NCBI GenBank assembly: GCA_963556145.1
Contig: OY744466.1
Location: forward strand, 2,852,001-2,916,000
Direction of reading: 5' to 3'
DNA: 64,000 nucleotides
DNA from: Hygrocybe punicea
Lineage: Eukaryota; Basidiomycota; Agaricomycetes; Agaricales; Hygrophoraceae
This document shows positions 31,101 through 42,719 of the stretch, in pieces (the stretch's first letter is position 1; each line of letters opens with the position of its first letter). The translations under genes were made by a program, and so were the position numbers. The notes beneath the pieces were generated by a model. The model made no database searches and was not told where the DNA came from. It saw only the letters and a program-made list of their open reading frames with translations.

Positions 31101-34100
31101 AGCAAAAAATTTGGTATATAATATCAAAAAGTACCCTATATGGTTAGACTGGTCACACCTTGCCTGAAATGTTGATATTAGTCAGCAGTTCAATTTTCAG
31201 CTAATTCTGATAAGAACTGAAGGCAGTATGAATATTTTGAATATAATTGGAAGGTAATTTGTCTTGTGTGAGACATCCCATATTTGGATGCTTATGTAAG
31301 CCACTCCAAACATGGCCCCGATTTTATGTTACATTCCAGCATAAGAAGTAGAATCATATCTCTTGCCCAAAAAAAATTTCTCTATAGGCGATGCAAAAAC
31401 ATTAATGAATTAATTAATTAATTAATTACGAACCTTCACTGAACCAGGTCTGATAAAGAACGAGTCTTTTAATAAATTAAAAGAACTCGTAACTGGATAG
31501 GAAATTGCAGATGCCATCGGATGCCAGTATGCCCTCTCCAACAATATCAACTAATGCCATAACAATCCCACCTCGAACAATTGAGCGGTCAACTACATTC
31601 TTGTTCCGAGTTGTCTTTGAGTCGTTAGGAATTTTACGACGAGAGGTGTTGAACAGGTTATCCGCTGTATCAAGTGAGGGGATGATAAGTGCATCACACC
31701 ACAGCGCAAAGAGGACTTCTGAAACAATGGCATAAAGTGCTGCATCACCATTGTTGATGGTCCGATTCACAATTGGCAGAGGTGTGATGGCAGAAGAACT
31801 GGACTTGATGCGATTGTCAACAAAATGGGAGGGTATGAGTGAAAGTCTTGTGAAATTGTCATTGAACTTGAGATGAGGAGTCGATAAATTGGTTGTCTTT
31901 GCTGAGGTCTTGCATCGTTTGGTTCCATGACTAACAATACTTTGTTGTCGAGTACAAACACATGTGACATATTGTACGACATGGTTGACGCAGTTTGCAA
32001 ATGATGGGAAAGTAGCGTTAATTGTGTGTTCTCGATGACTGTTAGCCACCTGTCGCACCAGATGTGGGCCACTTTCTTCATACCACTGAAAGAACACCAA
32101 GTAGGAACGACACATCTGCCACTGGATAGCTCTTTGGAGAAAATGCAGTTTTTCAGATTCCACCATCAGGGCAGGGAGAATATCGACTGAGCCAACGATC
32201 TGTTCCAAAATTAGGGTGGCTTCATCATTTGGTGATACGTTGGTGTACTTTGATTCTGGTGCAAGTTCCATAAATGCTGTGACCTGATTGTCAAGGTCAA
32301 GACGATCACGAAGAAGCTTGACAATGGTATCGGAATCCATAGGCTTGCCAACAAGGTTCTGACCAGCATCCAGCGCAATAGCTTCCTCTTGGAGTCTGGC
32401 CACATCAAGAAGTATATCGAGCATCTTGAAGGACGTATCAGGCACAGGACCGAGAAACTGTGAAACCACAGGCATAACAAGCATGCCTGTAGTTACAGAG
32501 GAACTTGGTTGCTTTGTGGGTGGGTCAGTTATGATGTCGGGTTGAGGGCGTGCAGAAGATGTATTCTTTGGCTTTGGGTCTTGGTCGTCAACCCAATCCT
32601 CATCCGAAGTGTCGCTATCATCATCGGACCCAGCTGATGACACCAGTTCATGTAAGGGGCGAACATTGTTCTGGGGATTCCTATGAAACTCCTTGAGAAG
32701 GCAGGGAGCAGATTTTCTAAATCCAAAAGATTACAAAGATATTGGCATGGAATAAAAGAAACACATACGCAATTCCCTTATGCTCATACCACAAGTCCTC
32801 AGATGGTCCGTATCCCTTGAATCTTAGACGCCATTGGGGAATCCCCTAAACAAAGAGTTTCAGTTACAAAAGGAAATAGTAATGAGTAAGTGAAAGAATC
32901 CAGACGATACTTACATCAATTATTGCAACCTCCTGGATAGATTCAATCTCATACTCTGAGCCATCATCATTCTCAATCTCTACAGTGTCATCTGCTTCAG
33001 GAAGATGGGAGTCATCCAACTGTTCGGTCACAGGAGAAAGAGCCTTTCGCTTTGATCCTGACTGTCTGACATTAGCAGCAACAGCTGCAATAGGCTCTTC
33101 AGAATTGATATCTATCACCGATGCTGGGGGGGATGACAAAGGTGTTGAGAGAGTAGAATGAGCAGCGTCTGAATCCTGATCTGGAGTAACTGCAAGTCGT
33201 GGCTTGATGGGGAGTCGGACATTGAGAGGTGCAAGTCGTGGGCGAGAGGATTCCAATGAATTCTTGTATGATTCTTGCAAATGCTGCTGGGTATTTCCAT
33301 ATGCCGTCTTCATAATAGGAATATGATGTGGATCACATATCTTCTGCACATACCACGAGTAGTATCCTCTCATTCGTCGCACAAAAGACCTGTCTTTGAC
33401 CGGATCGTATGGAAGAGGTGCCATCCTACAAATCTCCCCATTCTCATCAGTATAAGTCATGCTGGACAGCATAACAGAAGGATGCACAGGGGAATCTATG
33501 CCAGCAAGAATGGCGCTATTCCAGGAGTTACACACAAGGTCACGTGCAAGGAAATTCTTGTGTGTTGTGATATCTCCAAAGATTTGTAGGCCATCACTAG
33601 CAAAGGTAGGGTATCCACGGCTGAAATGTGACTGAGATCCCATGTTTCCGAAGCCTGTGACTGGGGTAACGAGAAATGGGGTAATCCGTGTAAATGCAGC
33701 ATGATTAGGATATACAACCATGCCGACCCGATTTTGCATGCCGACCAAATCCGCAAGCTGACCAAGACCAGTCTGCGCCAGCCACTTCTTTGCCACAACT
33801 GGATCTGGATTTACAGTTGGCTTCTCACCACCATGAAGATCCTGTCCCTTGAACACTGAAAAAAACACGGCAACATTTATTGCCCTGAAGTATAAAGCAG
33901 GCCTCAGGAAGAAGAAGGGACCAGAATCACTGCCTATTGTGATTGTTAATAAATGCATTTAAAAAAGAAATATGACAAGAACATGTACCTGGAGGTAAGC
34001 GTATAGCCAGAATAAAAAGAGTAAATGCCGGATGAAAATCATTGCGATCGGTGTGCAATCTCCCCTGGAACTGACCAATCATGGAAGCCAGATCACCGAT

Positions 34101-35263
34101 ATCAGATGATACATTGACTTGCAGACCAGTGTTGTTCGGTAAAGGACCACCAAATCCAGGCACATTGTTATCCCAAAAGATCCACTCAAACATATCCCAC
34201 TCCAGCTTGGAGATGCAAGCTGGCATGATGTGTCGGAACAGCTGGTAACAGATACGAAGAAGGCGGGATATCTGTGGATGTTGAACTTGAACAGCAGGTG
34301 CAATTACGCCACGTCCATCACCCTCAATCTTGGTTGTGGCCAAACTGGAGGAACCATTACGAGGATTGCCAATGTCTGTTGTGGACCTGTCATTGTGCTT
34401 AAGTCCAAGGTCGTATATGGCAGGAACAGCAGGCTGGCCAATAACAGGTGGTTTTCCAAAGGCTATTTCCAGTACTTCATCAGCGAGTCTGCTGACTTCT
34501 GGGCCGCACGCATACTGTTGCATGGAGGAAACGGTTTGAATGCAGGCGACGGTGATGATATGTTTATCGGAGCCATTTATACGATTAACGAATGGTATGC
34601 CAACAGGCATCAGGATCATGCCAGGAACTGGAACGTGTACAAGTTTCCCATCAACCAAACTAGGACCTATGTTTGGAGGGGTAATGGTATGGAGCAGTGT
34701 TTCCAGAACCATGCTTTTCTTAGCCGTGTCGAAATTGGCTACATATGTGTATCCCCTTTGATAACGGTTATCTTGAACCAATGTATAAGATGGCGCATTA
34801 GGATAGACGAATCCAGATCCCTCAGGAGGATTTGTGGGGGGAGGTGGAACCAATACAGCTGGTGACGATACAGGTGTCCTGGATATCTGATCTTCACACC
34901 AAAATGAGTCGTAGGGCGGTTCTGTTGTATAGGGATCCAGAGGAGATATGCTGTATACATCCCTGATACCAAAGAGAACTGGATTGTCTGATTCAGGATT
35001 ATTGTGGCCTATTGAAGGAGAATTAAACAAAAGCAAGAAAATATAATGTTATAGAAACGAACATGATAGATTGTCCTGATTTCTGTTGACAACTGCGACA
35101 TCCAAGTCCATCTGATCGGTATTTGACCCCATAGGAGCATCAAACTGGTTGCCATCATCCTATGAGAATCTTGAGCAAGCAACTCAAATTAAAATGAGTA
35201 CTCAGAACTCACCGGAGCATTTTGTTCACACATTTCCACATTAATCAAGTCAGAGAGATCCAT
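28147..35263 (-). pseudogene. TET/JBP-like dioxygenase with chromodomain, interrupted by a Helitron
   Basis: Exons (minus) are 35263-35213, 35159-35063, 35008-33989, 33933-32915, 32845-32769, 32716-31492, 29761-28219 and 28160-28147. All introns are GT-AG (52-69 bp, apart from the Helitron). Phases close exactly to 1,681 codons plus stop. Domains: a 2OG-Fe(II) core with GRLHTDRNDFHPAFT (H-x-D near residue 368), GQDLHGGEKPT (distal His near 423) and NRVGMVVYP (candidate Arg near 454). A low-complexity linker follows. A chromodomain lies at about 713-770 (EYEIESIQEV, QWRLRFKGYGPSEDLWYE, LLKEF) with aromatic-cage residues Y, F/Y and W in place. An acidic segment and about 900 residues of unrecognised sequence follow. 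By family knowledge, TET/JBP enzymes oxidise 5-methylcytosine or thymine; the chromodomain would target methylated histone. The start at 35263 is the first ATG that fits; an earlier exon is possible. The Helitron adds stops, so this copy is probably truncated unless the insert is spliced. Confidence 0.65.
29762..31491 (-). mobile_element. Composite A-type Helitron with stacked 3' ends, 1,730 bp
   Basis: The 5' end is at 31491 (A hairpin, ATTA tract). The outer 3' end is at 29762 (acttgtttagtgggccagtg). An intact second 3' end lies inside at 30163 and a degraded third at 30490-30530. The segment 29762-30162 equals the 3' tail of autonomous A elements (compare 50840-51240). The segment 30163-31491 equals a complete A' (compare 6926-8262). 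The host exon frame closes exactly across 31492/29761 (FLSS then PARMFTNN), so the whole 1,730 bp arrived as one unit. Confidence 0.85.
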
Positions 35264-36480
35264 GAGTACGTCAAAGGACAGTGGGGAGTTTGGGATAGAT
35301 GCGAGGTTGAAAATCAGTTCTCTGTGGATCTAGTACACACTACCAGTATATTCTCAAAGAGACGAAATCGGTGTCAACAGTGGTAGTTGATAATAGAGAA
35401 TCTTCCAAATTGGAAGGGGAGGCAACTGTAAACCCGCCAGCCCAATCTCCCTACACACTGTATTACAGAGAGCGGTGCAGTGATTGGTTAGATCACAAGC
35501 AACTGGGGTAACACTCGTAGAGAGAGCCCAGGGAGGTAGCACTTCTCTGTAATTCACCTTGCTCTAGTCTCCTTTTAATAAACCAATGTGCAGCACTACA
35601 GCCACAGCAAGAACTGATGAGAGTGATAATATGCGAGTCCAGAACTAGTCCCAGAAGTACCAGATCAATCGGAGACGAAAAGCCAAGCGCAAGTGAAAAA
35701 GCCAATGAAAAAGTGACTTGTCATGGGACCAGAGTGGTCTCTTGGAAAGGCCAAGATACCAGCAGAAAGAAGTTGCCAAGAGGTCCCAAATTGCCTACAA
35801 AATCAAGAGATTTCGATGAGTATACTCTGAGACAAAGAGATAGGAGTGTGAGGATAGAAAAAGTCAAATACCTTGTGAACCAGCGGTTGGATTCTGCTGA
35901 TTTAGTGGTAGGTGGATAGAGGGAAGCAAGGGCTTCAAAATAATTCCTAGGATGATAAAATTATGATTAGGGGTTGCTGTAATATCAACCAAATGTACCT
36001 GAATAGTAAAACAGTTATAGCTCCACAACCACTGAACCAAATGGAGATTTGGAGCTACGGAAAGGAAACCCTTGCAAAGATCTCCAAGATGGCTCTAGAT
36101 GTGTAGGATGAAGACACAAGATGAGTGAAATCCAGCTTTCAAAAAAGCAATGTACTTTGTCGTTTATGAGAGCTTTGACAGCAAAGATTGTTGGTGTACA
36201 ACACCAAGAATCAGGCTAGGACAAGCACAGAGGCAGTTTAAATTGTCTGGGACTCCCAAAACAATTGTTGGGCTAGTAGGTATAGCAGAAAGCAAAAAGC
36301 AATGCACCACTGTGACCAAACAATATTGTTTGCGCAAAAAATATAACATTTCAACTATTAAAGTAATACAACAAGGCTGAGAGAGCTCATTCAAGTGCGA
36401 ACAAAGGTGCAAGCATTGATTAAGTGTAGGCATAAGGTAAGGGTCTCCCAACAATGCTGGAGCAACAAAAAAAAACGGAA
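35264..36480. other. Upstream region of the TET/chromodomain gene, no gene recognised
   Basis: Apart from the likely promoter next to 35263 I see no supported gene. A 100-codon plus-strand frame at 35617-35919 (basic, Lys/Arg/Ser-rich) has no recognisable domain or exon partner, so I do not call it. A ~60-bp A/G-rich stretch leads into the tandem repeats from 36490. Confidence 0.4.
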
Positions 36481-36489
36481 AAAAAAAAG

Positions 36490-37125
36490 TGGGTGGAGAC
36501 AGAATGATTCTGTACGTAGCTGTTCCCCTCGCCCAAACTCATCCTTTCAGTTGGAAACAGGATGCCAGAATTGATGAGGGTCTGTGTGAACTTAACTCAG
36601 TGGTATCCGAGCGACGGTGCACAAGAAAAATCAAGGGGGGGGGGCCACTCACGGATTGCGTGTGCGGCCGTTCCCCTGGTGCAAACACATCGCTTCGGGG
36701 GGAAACAGGGTGCCAGAATCGACCATGGCCTGTGTGAACTTAAGTCAATGGTTTCCGAGCGACGGTGCACAAAAGAAAACAAGGGGGGGGAAACTCACGG
36801 ATTGCGTGTGCGGCCGTTCCCCTCGCGCAAACACATCGTTTCGGGTGGAAACACGGTGCCGGAATCGACCACGGCCTGTGTGAGTTTAAGTTAGTGGTAT
36901 CCGAGCGAAGGTGAACAAAAAAAATCAAGGGGGGGGGGCAACTCACGGATTGCGTTTGCAGCCGTTCCCCTCACCCAGACTCATCGTTTCGGTTGGAAAC
37001 GGGGTGCTGGAATCGACCACGGCCTGTGTCAACATGAGTCAGTGGTTTCCGAGCGACGGTGCACAAAAAATATCAAACTCACGGATTGCATGTGCGGGTC
37101 ATGGTGGGGCTGTTGAAGTTGCCAT
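36490..37125. repeat. GC-rich tandem repeat, about 146-bp period, 4 units
   Basis: The landmarks ccgttcccct(c/g) near 36522, 36669, 36815 and 36962, gagcgacggtgcac, and a G8-G10 run define the unit. The inverse strand shows a GTGAGT immediately before the C-rich run in each unit. Related single units occur in B1 (14620-14760) and F (43410-43600). Confidence 0.75.
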
Positions 37126-37137
37126 CTGCTGAATAAG

Positions 37138-37198
37138 CAGAAAGTGACTAGCAAAATCGCCTCGGGCATTGAGGCGATCTCTTGCTTGTCACTTTCTG
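37138..37198. repeat. 61-nt near-perfect palindrome at the D1 end
   Basis: The arms CAGAAAGTGAC...GTCACTTTCTG and inner AATCGCCTC...GAGGCGAT surround a short loop. A half copy, ending at TTTTGCTA, lies at 41639-41688 at the end of D2. Confidence 0.8.
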
Positions 37199-38379
37199 TT
37201 ACAAATATGGACTTATCTGTAATTTAATTAATTTCATTAAATGTTAAATTATTTACAAAGTATTACAATATGGCTACAATGAAGGCAATGGATGGGAATG
37301 AGAGATAGTCGTGATAAGTGAATGATAAGAGAGTCAATAAAGGTCAAAGAAAGGATTGGAGAGGGGGAATGAGCAGAAGGGTGAAAAAGGGGCAGAACAG
37401 GCTAAGAGGGGTAAAGGAAGCAGTGGAGATGGTGATGAATGGGTGCTGGGACTACAGCGGGACTGAAAGAAGGCTGGGAGGGTGCTGAATAGGGTGGAAA
37501 GGCTGGGAGGAGCAGGTGACACCTGGGTGAGCACCCCATGGTCAATTCAGATCCAGGACAGCTAATAAAACAGAAAACTCACCTAGTATAGCAGGAGGTG
37601 GGTGCACCACATCCCCTGCTGCCCTCAGAAACCCTCCATGGTGCTCCAAAGCAGCCGGAATGTGCTCCTGTTGCTGGGGTTGCTGGTGACACTATTGCTA
37701 GACATCGGTGACCTTTTGGAGGCCAAAAAGTTTCCTGGAGAGAGTTAGGGGACAGTAGAGGAGGATGGGAAAGTTGTAGGGCAGTAGGTGTAGCAGGGTG
37801 CTGGCAGTAGAGTCTGAAATGGAGGGGGATGGGGCTGTTGACCAAGAGAAGGTTTTGGATTCATCTGAGCTCGAATGCTCTCAACATGGATTTCAAACTC
37901 CACTTGAATTTTAGCCACAACTCCGGGCCACCCTCACTTATTTGCATTCTAGAGACTCAGATATCACATTTACCAGCTGCCTTAAGTGGACAAAAGTGTC
38001 CCAGACATACAATAGAATGTAGCTAGAAAGTACCATCTTTTACTTTGCCATATTACACCAGTTATTGTAGCTATACTCATATCTCTTGCAAAGAATAGCT
38101 CACAGGTAGCCCAAATTATACCAGATGCACTCCATAACTTTTTTCCAGCAGGATGGTCCCCATCACATACTCATTGTCAAATTTGGTGAAGATCCATGCA
38201 GTGTGCAAGTCAATAGAGGCTCTGGATTCTCGGATGAAACCAGTCAAAAGGGATTTAGAACTTAGTTGCTATATTTGGACACATTTTTCCCTCAGTCCCT
38301 GAGATGAATGAATGAATCACCTCAATGGCTGAAAACCGGGTTTATAAGAACGAGTTTTCCATAAATGGAAGAACTCGTA
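37138..38379 (-). mobile_element. Family D Helitron-like element, copy D1
   Basis: The 5' end at 38379 is TACGAGTTC with arms CTTCCA/TGGAAG, AACTCGTTC and TTATAAACCCGG. It is the mirror image of D2 at 40133. Internal sequence (37560-38030) is shared with D2 and includes an exon-like stretch ending ..CTATACTAG followed by GTGAGT, possibly captured host sequence. The distal end is placed at a 61-nt palindrome (37138-37198), because similarity to D2 stops there. The AAGT terminus of the other families was not found, so the true 3' end is uncertain. Confidence 0.55.
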
Positions 38380-40132
38380 ACTGGTGAATACAGTGGTGAC
38401 ACTATAGGGGAAGGGGAAGCAAAAGGGTGACGAAAACTGGATGGGGTTGTGGTGTTGGACTCTGGAATGGTCCATAAAGGTCTGGGGGGAACCAGTGCCC
38501 ATTTATGCGGGGACTCGGGTCGTCTTCGAGAGGGGGGTAATGTAAAAGGGTCCATGAAGGGGTCTGAGCTCGAGGTCTGGACAGTCATGACATGGTCGTA
38601 GGATGTTTCAGGGTGGCGAGAGGGTGTATGTACTCTCTGCACATTGACTGGGAGTTCAGTGAGTGGTTCGCGGTCGTTACGGTTATACCAAGTTTTCATT
38701 GTCACGCGTACCTACATTTTCAATGTTGAGTTCATCATTATTGCTGGCTGGGGGATGTGCGGATACATGGGGAACGAGTCGTGAGATGGCATGTGAGATG
38801 AGGGCAGGTGATGGGTATGGTCGAAAGCGATTACAAGTGGGGGTACTGTGTGATTCGCGAGGTGAATTATTGCGCCTAGAAAACGTACTAGCGGTTCTGT
38901 GAATGGTAATGAAAGCTGAAAACGGGGCTTCGTCCTTGTAAATGCTCGCCTCTGGGGCAGCATAGTCATTCGTGAGCATACGAGGGTCCAACTTCAGCTT
39001 TGGTAAGTTATGTTTTGTGGATGTGGGCATAGAGTGACTTACACAGTCATCCGTCCATTCCCAACCTTCGATCATGTCATTCAGACACGATCCTCCTCCT
39101 TTATCCACATCGGGGGGGTCTTTACTGTCTGCACTGGTGGTCAAGACGGGAGATGAGTGTCGGGTGGAAAGGGTGCGCGAAGATGCGTTAGATGGGTCAA
39201 GGGCGGCGAGGTCAGGACTAGTCGGGATAGGAAAGAGTGGCGGAAGTGGTGGGCTTGGATCAAGGGTAGAATGTACAATAGATACCTCGGTCTCCAAAGG
39301 CGACGATGAAACAGGATTAGAAGTGAACATGAATGGGGATGGAGTTACAGGGTAAAACTTGAAAACGAGATGCCCCATCCGTAACGACAGAGTGGGTCGA
39401 GAAGGAGTGACAGCGGCCAGCGTCGTGTTAAGGAGTACCCCATGTTTGAAGAGGGTCCCATAACTATCCCTCTGGAGGGGGAATCGGTATCCAAGAGGAG
39501 AAACAAACAAATAACGAGCAGCAAGGGACCGGTCTTCAGTTTGATTGCCGAGAGCCGAAATGATCATCCGTGCCGCATTTGGGTTTAAGTCATTGATTGC
39601 CCAGTCAACTGATGCTGGAAGGGGAATATCATTAATCATAAATTACGGGGGTGGGCTATCCATCCTGGGGGGCTCATTCTTCATCTCCTCTGGCTCAGCT
39701 GTTTTATCTGTATCCTTTCCATTGTTCTCCAAATTTGTCTGTACTATATCCTTCCCTGGATAACTCCTTCTGGAATAAATTTCATCATTCACTGAGGACA
39801 ATGTTGCTTCTAAAGAAGCCTGAGAATAATTTATCCTATTGGAGATATTATTCTCCAGATCACAACTGTGAGAATGATCCAAAATTCGATTATCTGGAGG
39901 AAATAATTTCATTTCATAATTATGTCCTTGAGAAATTTTTATTCCATTATTAATTTCAGATAGGTCCAGAGATTCACTGGAATTATCAGAATTGGTTTCA
40001 TCAAAATCTTGAGGCTGTAGAATGTCACATGTATTGTGCCTGGGTGAAGCTAGACTAGCTCTTTCCATAAGAGTAGTACAGTCGCTTGTAGGGTGGTCTT
40101 TAGGGGCAGTAATTGCAAGGACTTGTTCTTGT
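38380..40132 (-). pseudogene. Fragment of an unrecognised host-type gene between D1 and D2
   Basis: Minus-strand frame from about 40068: MERASLASPRHNTCDILQPQ and an acidic/Asn-rich region, then TAA at 39643-39645. The same frame then continues without further stop to 38683 (FMINDIPLPASVDWAIN; RYLFVSPLGYRFPLQRDS; a Ser/Pro-rich tail). A GTACGC or nearby donor around 38705 may lead to a further exon (TWYNRNDREPLTELP) that runs into D1. The protein is Ser/Pro-rich and has no domain I recognise. The single internal stop and truncation by Helitrons on both sides mark it as a decayed fragment. Confidence 0.45.
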
Positions 40133-41688
40133 TACGAGTTCTTCCATTTATGGAAGAACTCGTTCTTATAAACCCGGTTTTCAGCCATTGAGGTGATTCA
40201 TTCATCTGAGGGACTGAGGGAAAAATGTGTCCAAATATAGTAACTGAGTTCAAAATCCCTTTTAACTGGTTTCATTTTGGAATTCAGAGCCTTTATTAAC
40301 TTTCACACATTATGGATTCTCATGAAAATAGACAAGGAGTATGTGATGGACACTCTCCTGCTGGAAAAAAAATTATGGAGTGGATATGGCATAATTTGGA
40401 CTACCTGTGAGCTATTTTGTGTAAGGAAAATGAGTATAGATTCAATAACTAGTGTAATACTGCAATGTAAAATGTGGTAATTTCTAGCCATATTCTATGG
40501 CATGTATGTTATACTTTTGTCCACATAATGCACCTGGGGAACATAATATCTGAGTCTCTAGAATGCAAACAAGTGAGGGTGGTCCGGAGTTGTGGCTGAA
40601 ATTTGAGCGGAGTTCAGAATCCAAAGTGAGAGCATTCGAGCTCAGGTGAATCCAAAACCTTCTGTGGCTCAACAGCCTCATCTCCCTCAACTTCGGACAG
40701 CACTGCCAGCTCCCTGCTGTCCCTACTGCCCTACAACTTTCCCATCCTCCTCTACTCCCCTAACACTCTCCAGGAAACTTTTCGGCCTCCAAAAGGTCAC
40801 CGATGTCTAGCAATAGTGTCACCAGCAACCCCAGCAACAGGGGCACATTCCAGCTGCTTTGGAGTGCCATGGAGGGTTTCTGAGGGCAGCAGGGGATGTG
40901 GTGCACCCACCTCCTGCTATACTAGGTGAGTTTTCTGTTTTATTAGCTGTCCTGGATCTGAATTGGCCATGGGTACTCACCCAGGTGTCACCTGCTTCTC
41001 CCAGCCATCCAACTCCCTGTCCAGCACCCTCCCAGCGTCCTTTCAGTGCCCCTATAGTCCCAGCACCAATTTGTGACCCTCCCCACTGCTGCCCCCATGC
41101 ATTCTGCCCCTTCTCTCTCCCTTCTGCTCATTCCCCCTCTCCAATCCTTCCTTGGAACTTCATTGACTGACTTATCATTCACATCTCACCACCACCTCTC
41201 ATTACTGTCCTCTATTGCCCTCATTGTAGCCATACTGTAATAATTTGGCCATTTAATCAATTAATTTAATGAAATTAAATAAGAATAAATTGATAACTGC
41301 TTAGCAATCTGAAGAGTGAGTGAACTATGGAGTGAACTGCAGCATTAAAGAAGCTTTTGAGTTTCACACTCCATGGATGCATCACAGAAGTTGTGAAGAG
41401 AATTTGCATAGATAGATGCCTGCCTCAAAATATTTATACTTATTTGAACATACCTGCCATTGGCGTGAGATCCCGACGTTGCCACATTTGGTAATGCAGA
41501 CTGACTACCAAAAAATCGCCTGCGCCACTGAGGCGATTTTTTGGTAGTCAGTCAAATAAAGTTCGCATGGTTATAAATAATATTATAATTATAATTTGAA
41601 TATAATAATTATATAAATGCATAAGTCCATATTTGTAGCAGAAAGTGACTAGCAGGAGATCGCCTCAATGCCTGAGACGATTTTGCTA
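40133..41688 (+). mobile_element. Family D Helitron-like element, copy D2 (head-to-head with D1)
   Basis: The 5' end at 40133 mirrors that of D1 including gaacccggttttcagcc. Internal blocks are colinear with D1 in inverse orientation: the gcctcca..aggtcaccgatg block, the ctgggtgtcacc block, and the atccatatttgta tail. D2 is ~300 bp longer and includes a second palindrome at 41499-41553. The element end is placed at TTTTGCTA (41688), where similarity to D1 stops. Confidence 0.55.
41499..41553. repeat. 55-nt perfect palindrome with 23-bp arms
   Basis: GACTGACTACC and AAAAAATCGCCT, a nine-base loop, then AGGCGATTTTTT and GGTAGTCAGTC. It shares only the core ATCGCCT...AGGCGAT with the palindrome at 37138. 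This could be a tiny fold-back element, or a transcription terminator or hairpin signal. Confidence 0.85.
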
Positions 41689-41799
41689 ACCCCCACGATC
41701 GTGCAGGTGAACAAATAGGTATGTATTCTCTTTGAATTTTTATGGTCTACTAATGTTGTGTTCACCGTCAACACCTCGTTTGTGTGACAACAAGGTGCA

Positions 41800-42680
41800 G
41801 GTTCTCGCGATCCGGCTGTGTGCCCAACCACCACCATCCCCTTTTTTCAACAACCAGGACGGCCCTTCCCGTCCCGTTTTCGACCATCCCCAGCCAGTCT
41901 ACACCCCCCGCAGCTCGTTCGCATTGAAAACGAGCGACCGGGGGGTCTCAAGACCGCACGATCCGGCTGTGTGCCCAACCCCCGCCACCCTCCCTTTTTC
42001 AACCACCAGGACAGCTCTTTCCGCCCCGTTTGCTACCACCCCCGGCCAGTCTCCACCCCCCGCAGCTCGTTCATGTTGAAAACGAGCGACCGGGGGGTCT
42101 CAAGACCGCGCATTCCGGCTGTCTGCCTAACCACCGCCAACCCCCTTTGTTCATCCACTGAGACACCCCATCCTGTCTGGTTTTCGATCACCCCCGGCTA
42201 GTGTGCACCCCCGCACCTCGTTTGAGTTGAATACGAGGGGTCGGGGGGTCCCAGGCCCTCGCATTCCGGCTGTCTGCCCAACCAGCAACACCCCCCCTTT
42301 TTCATGCCCCAAGACAGCCCGTCCCTAGACTTTTTCAACTACCCCCGGCTAGGCTACACCCCCTGCACCTTGTTCGTGTCGAAAACGAGGGGTCAGGGGG
42401 GTCTCTGGCCCTCGCATTGCGCCTGTCTGCCCAACCAGCAACCCCGCCCAATTTTTTCATCCCCCGGGACGCCCCACCCCGTCCGGTTTCCGATCCCCCC
42501 TTGCCAGTGTATACCCCCCGCACCTCTTTCGAGTTGAATATGAGGGGTCGGGGGGTCTCAGGCCCTCGCATTCCGGCGTCTGCCCAACCACCCCCCCCGT
42601 TTTCATCCACCAGGACACCCCGGCCCGAACCCCTGGGTCATCTACATCCCCGTACCATGTTTCTGTTGAAAATGCGAAGT
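41800..42680 (+). repeat. GC-rich tandem repeat, about 152-bp period, 6 units
   Basis: The landmark ccggctgt(g/c)tgcccaacc occurs near 41811, 41962, 42114, 42269, 42417 and 42573. Each is followed by a C-rich run, an accaccaggac-like block, ccagt.tacaccccccgcac and gttgaaaacgag. No stable reading frame is conserved between units. Confidence 0.75.
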
Positions 42681-42719
42681 TGGGGGTGTCAGGCTCTTCA
42701 TTGTTTGACTAGTATATTG

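Noticed and set aside
35617..35919. Possible small gene on the plus strand upstream of the TET-type gene
   Set aside because: No domain, no splice partners and unremarkable length; insufficient support.
37138..41688. Calling family D canonical Helitrons with CTRR ends
   Set aside because: The 3' hairpin plus GCTAG/GCTAA fits, but the 5' end is of the TACGAG type shared with the HLE2-like families, and no 5' TC end or A/T insertion was shown.
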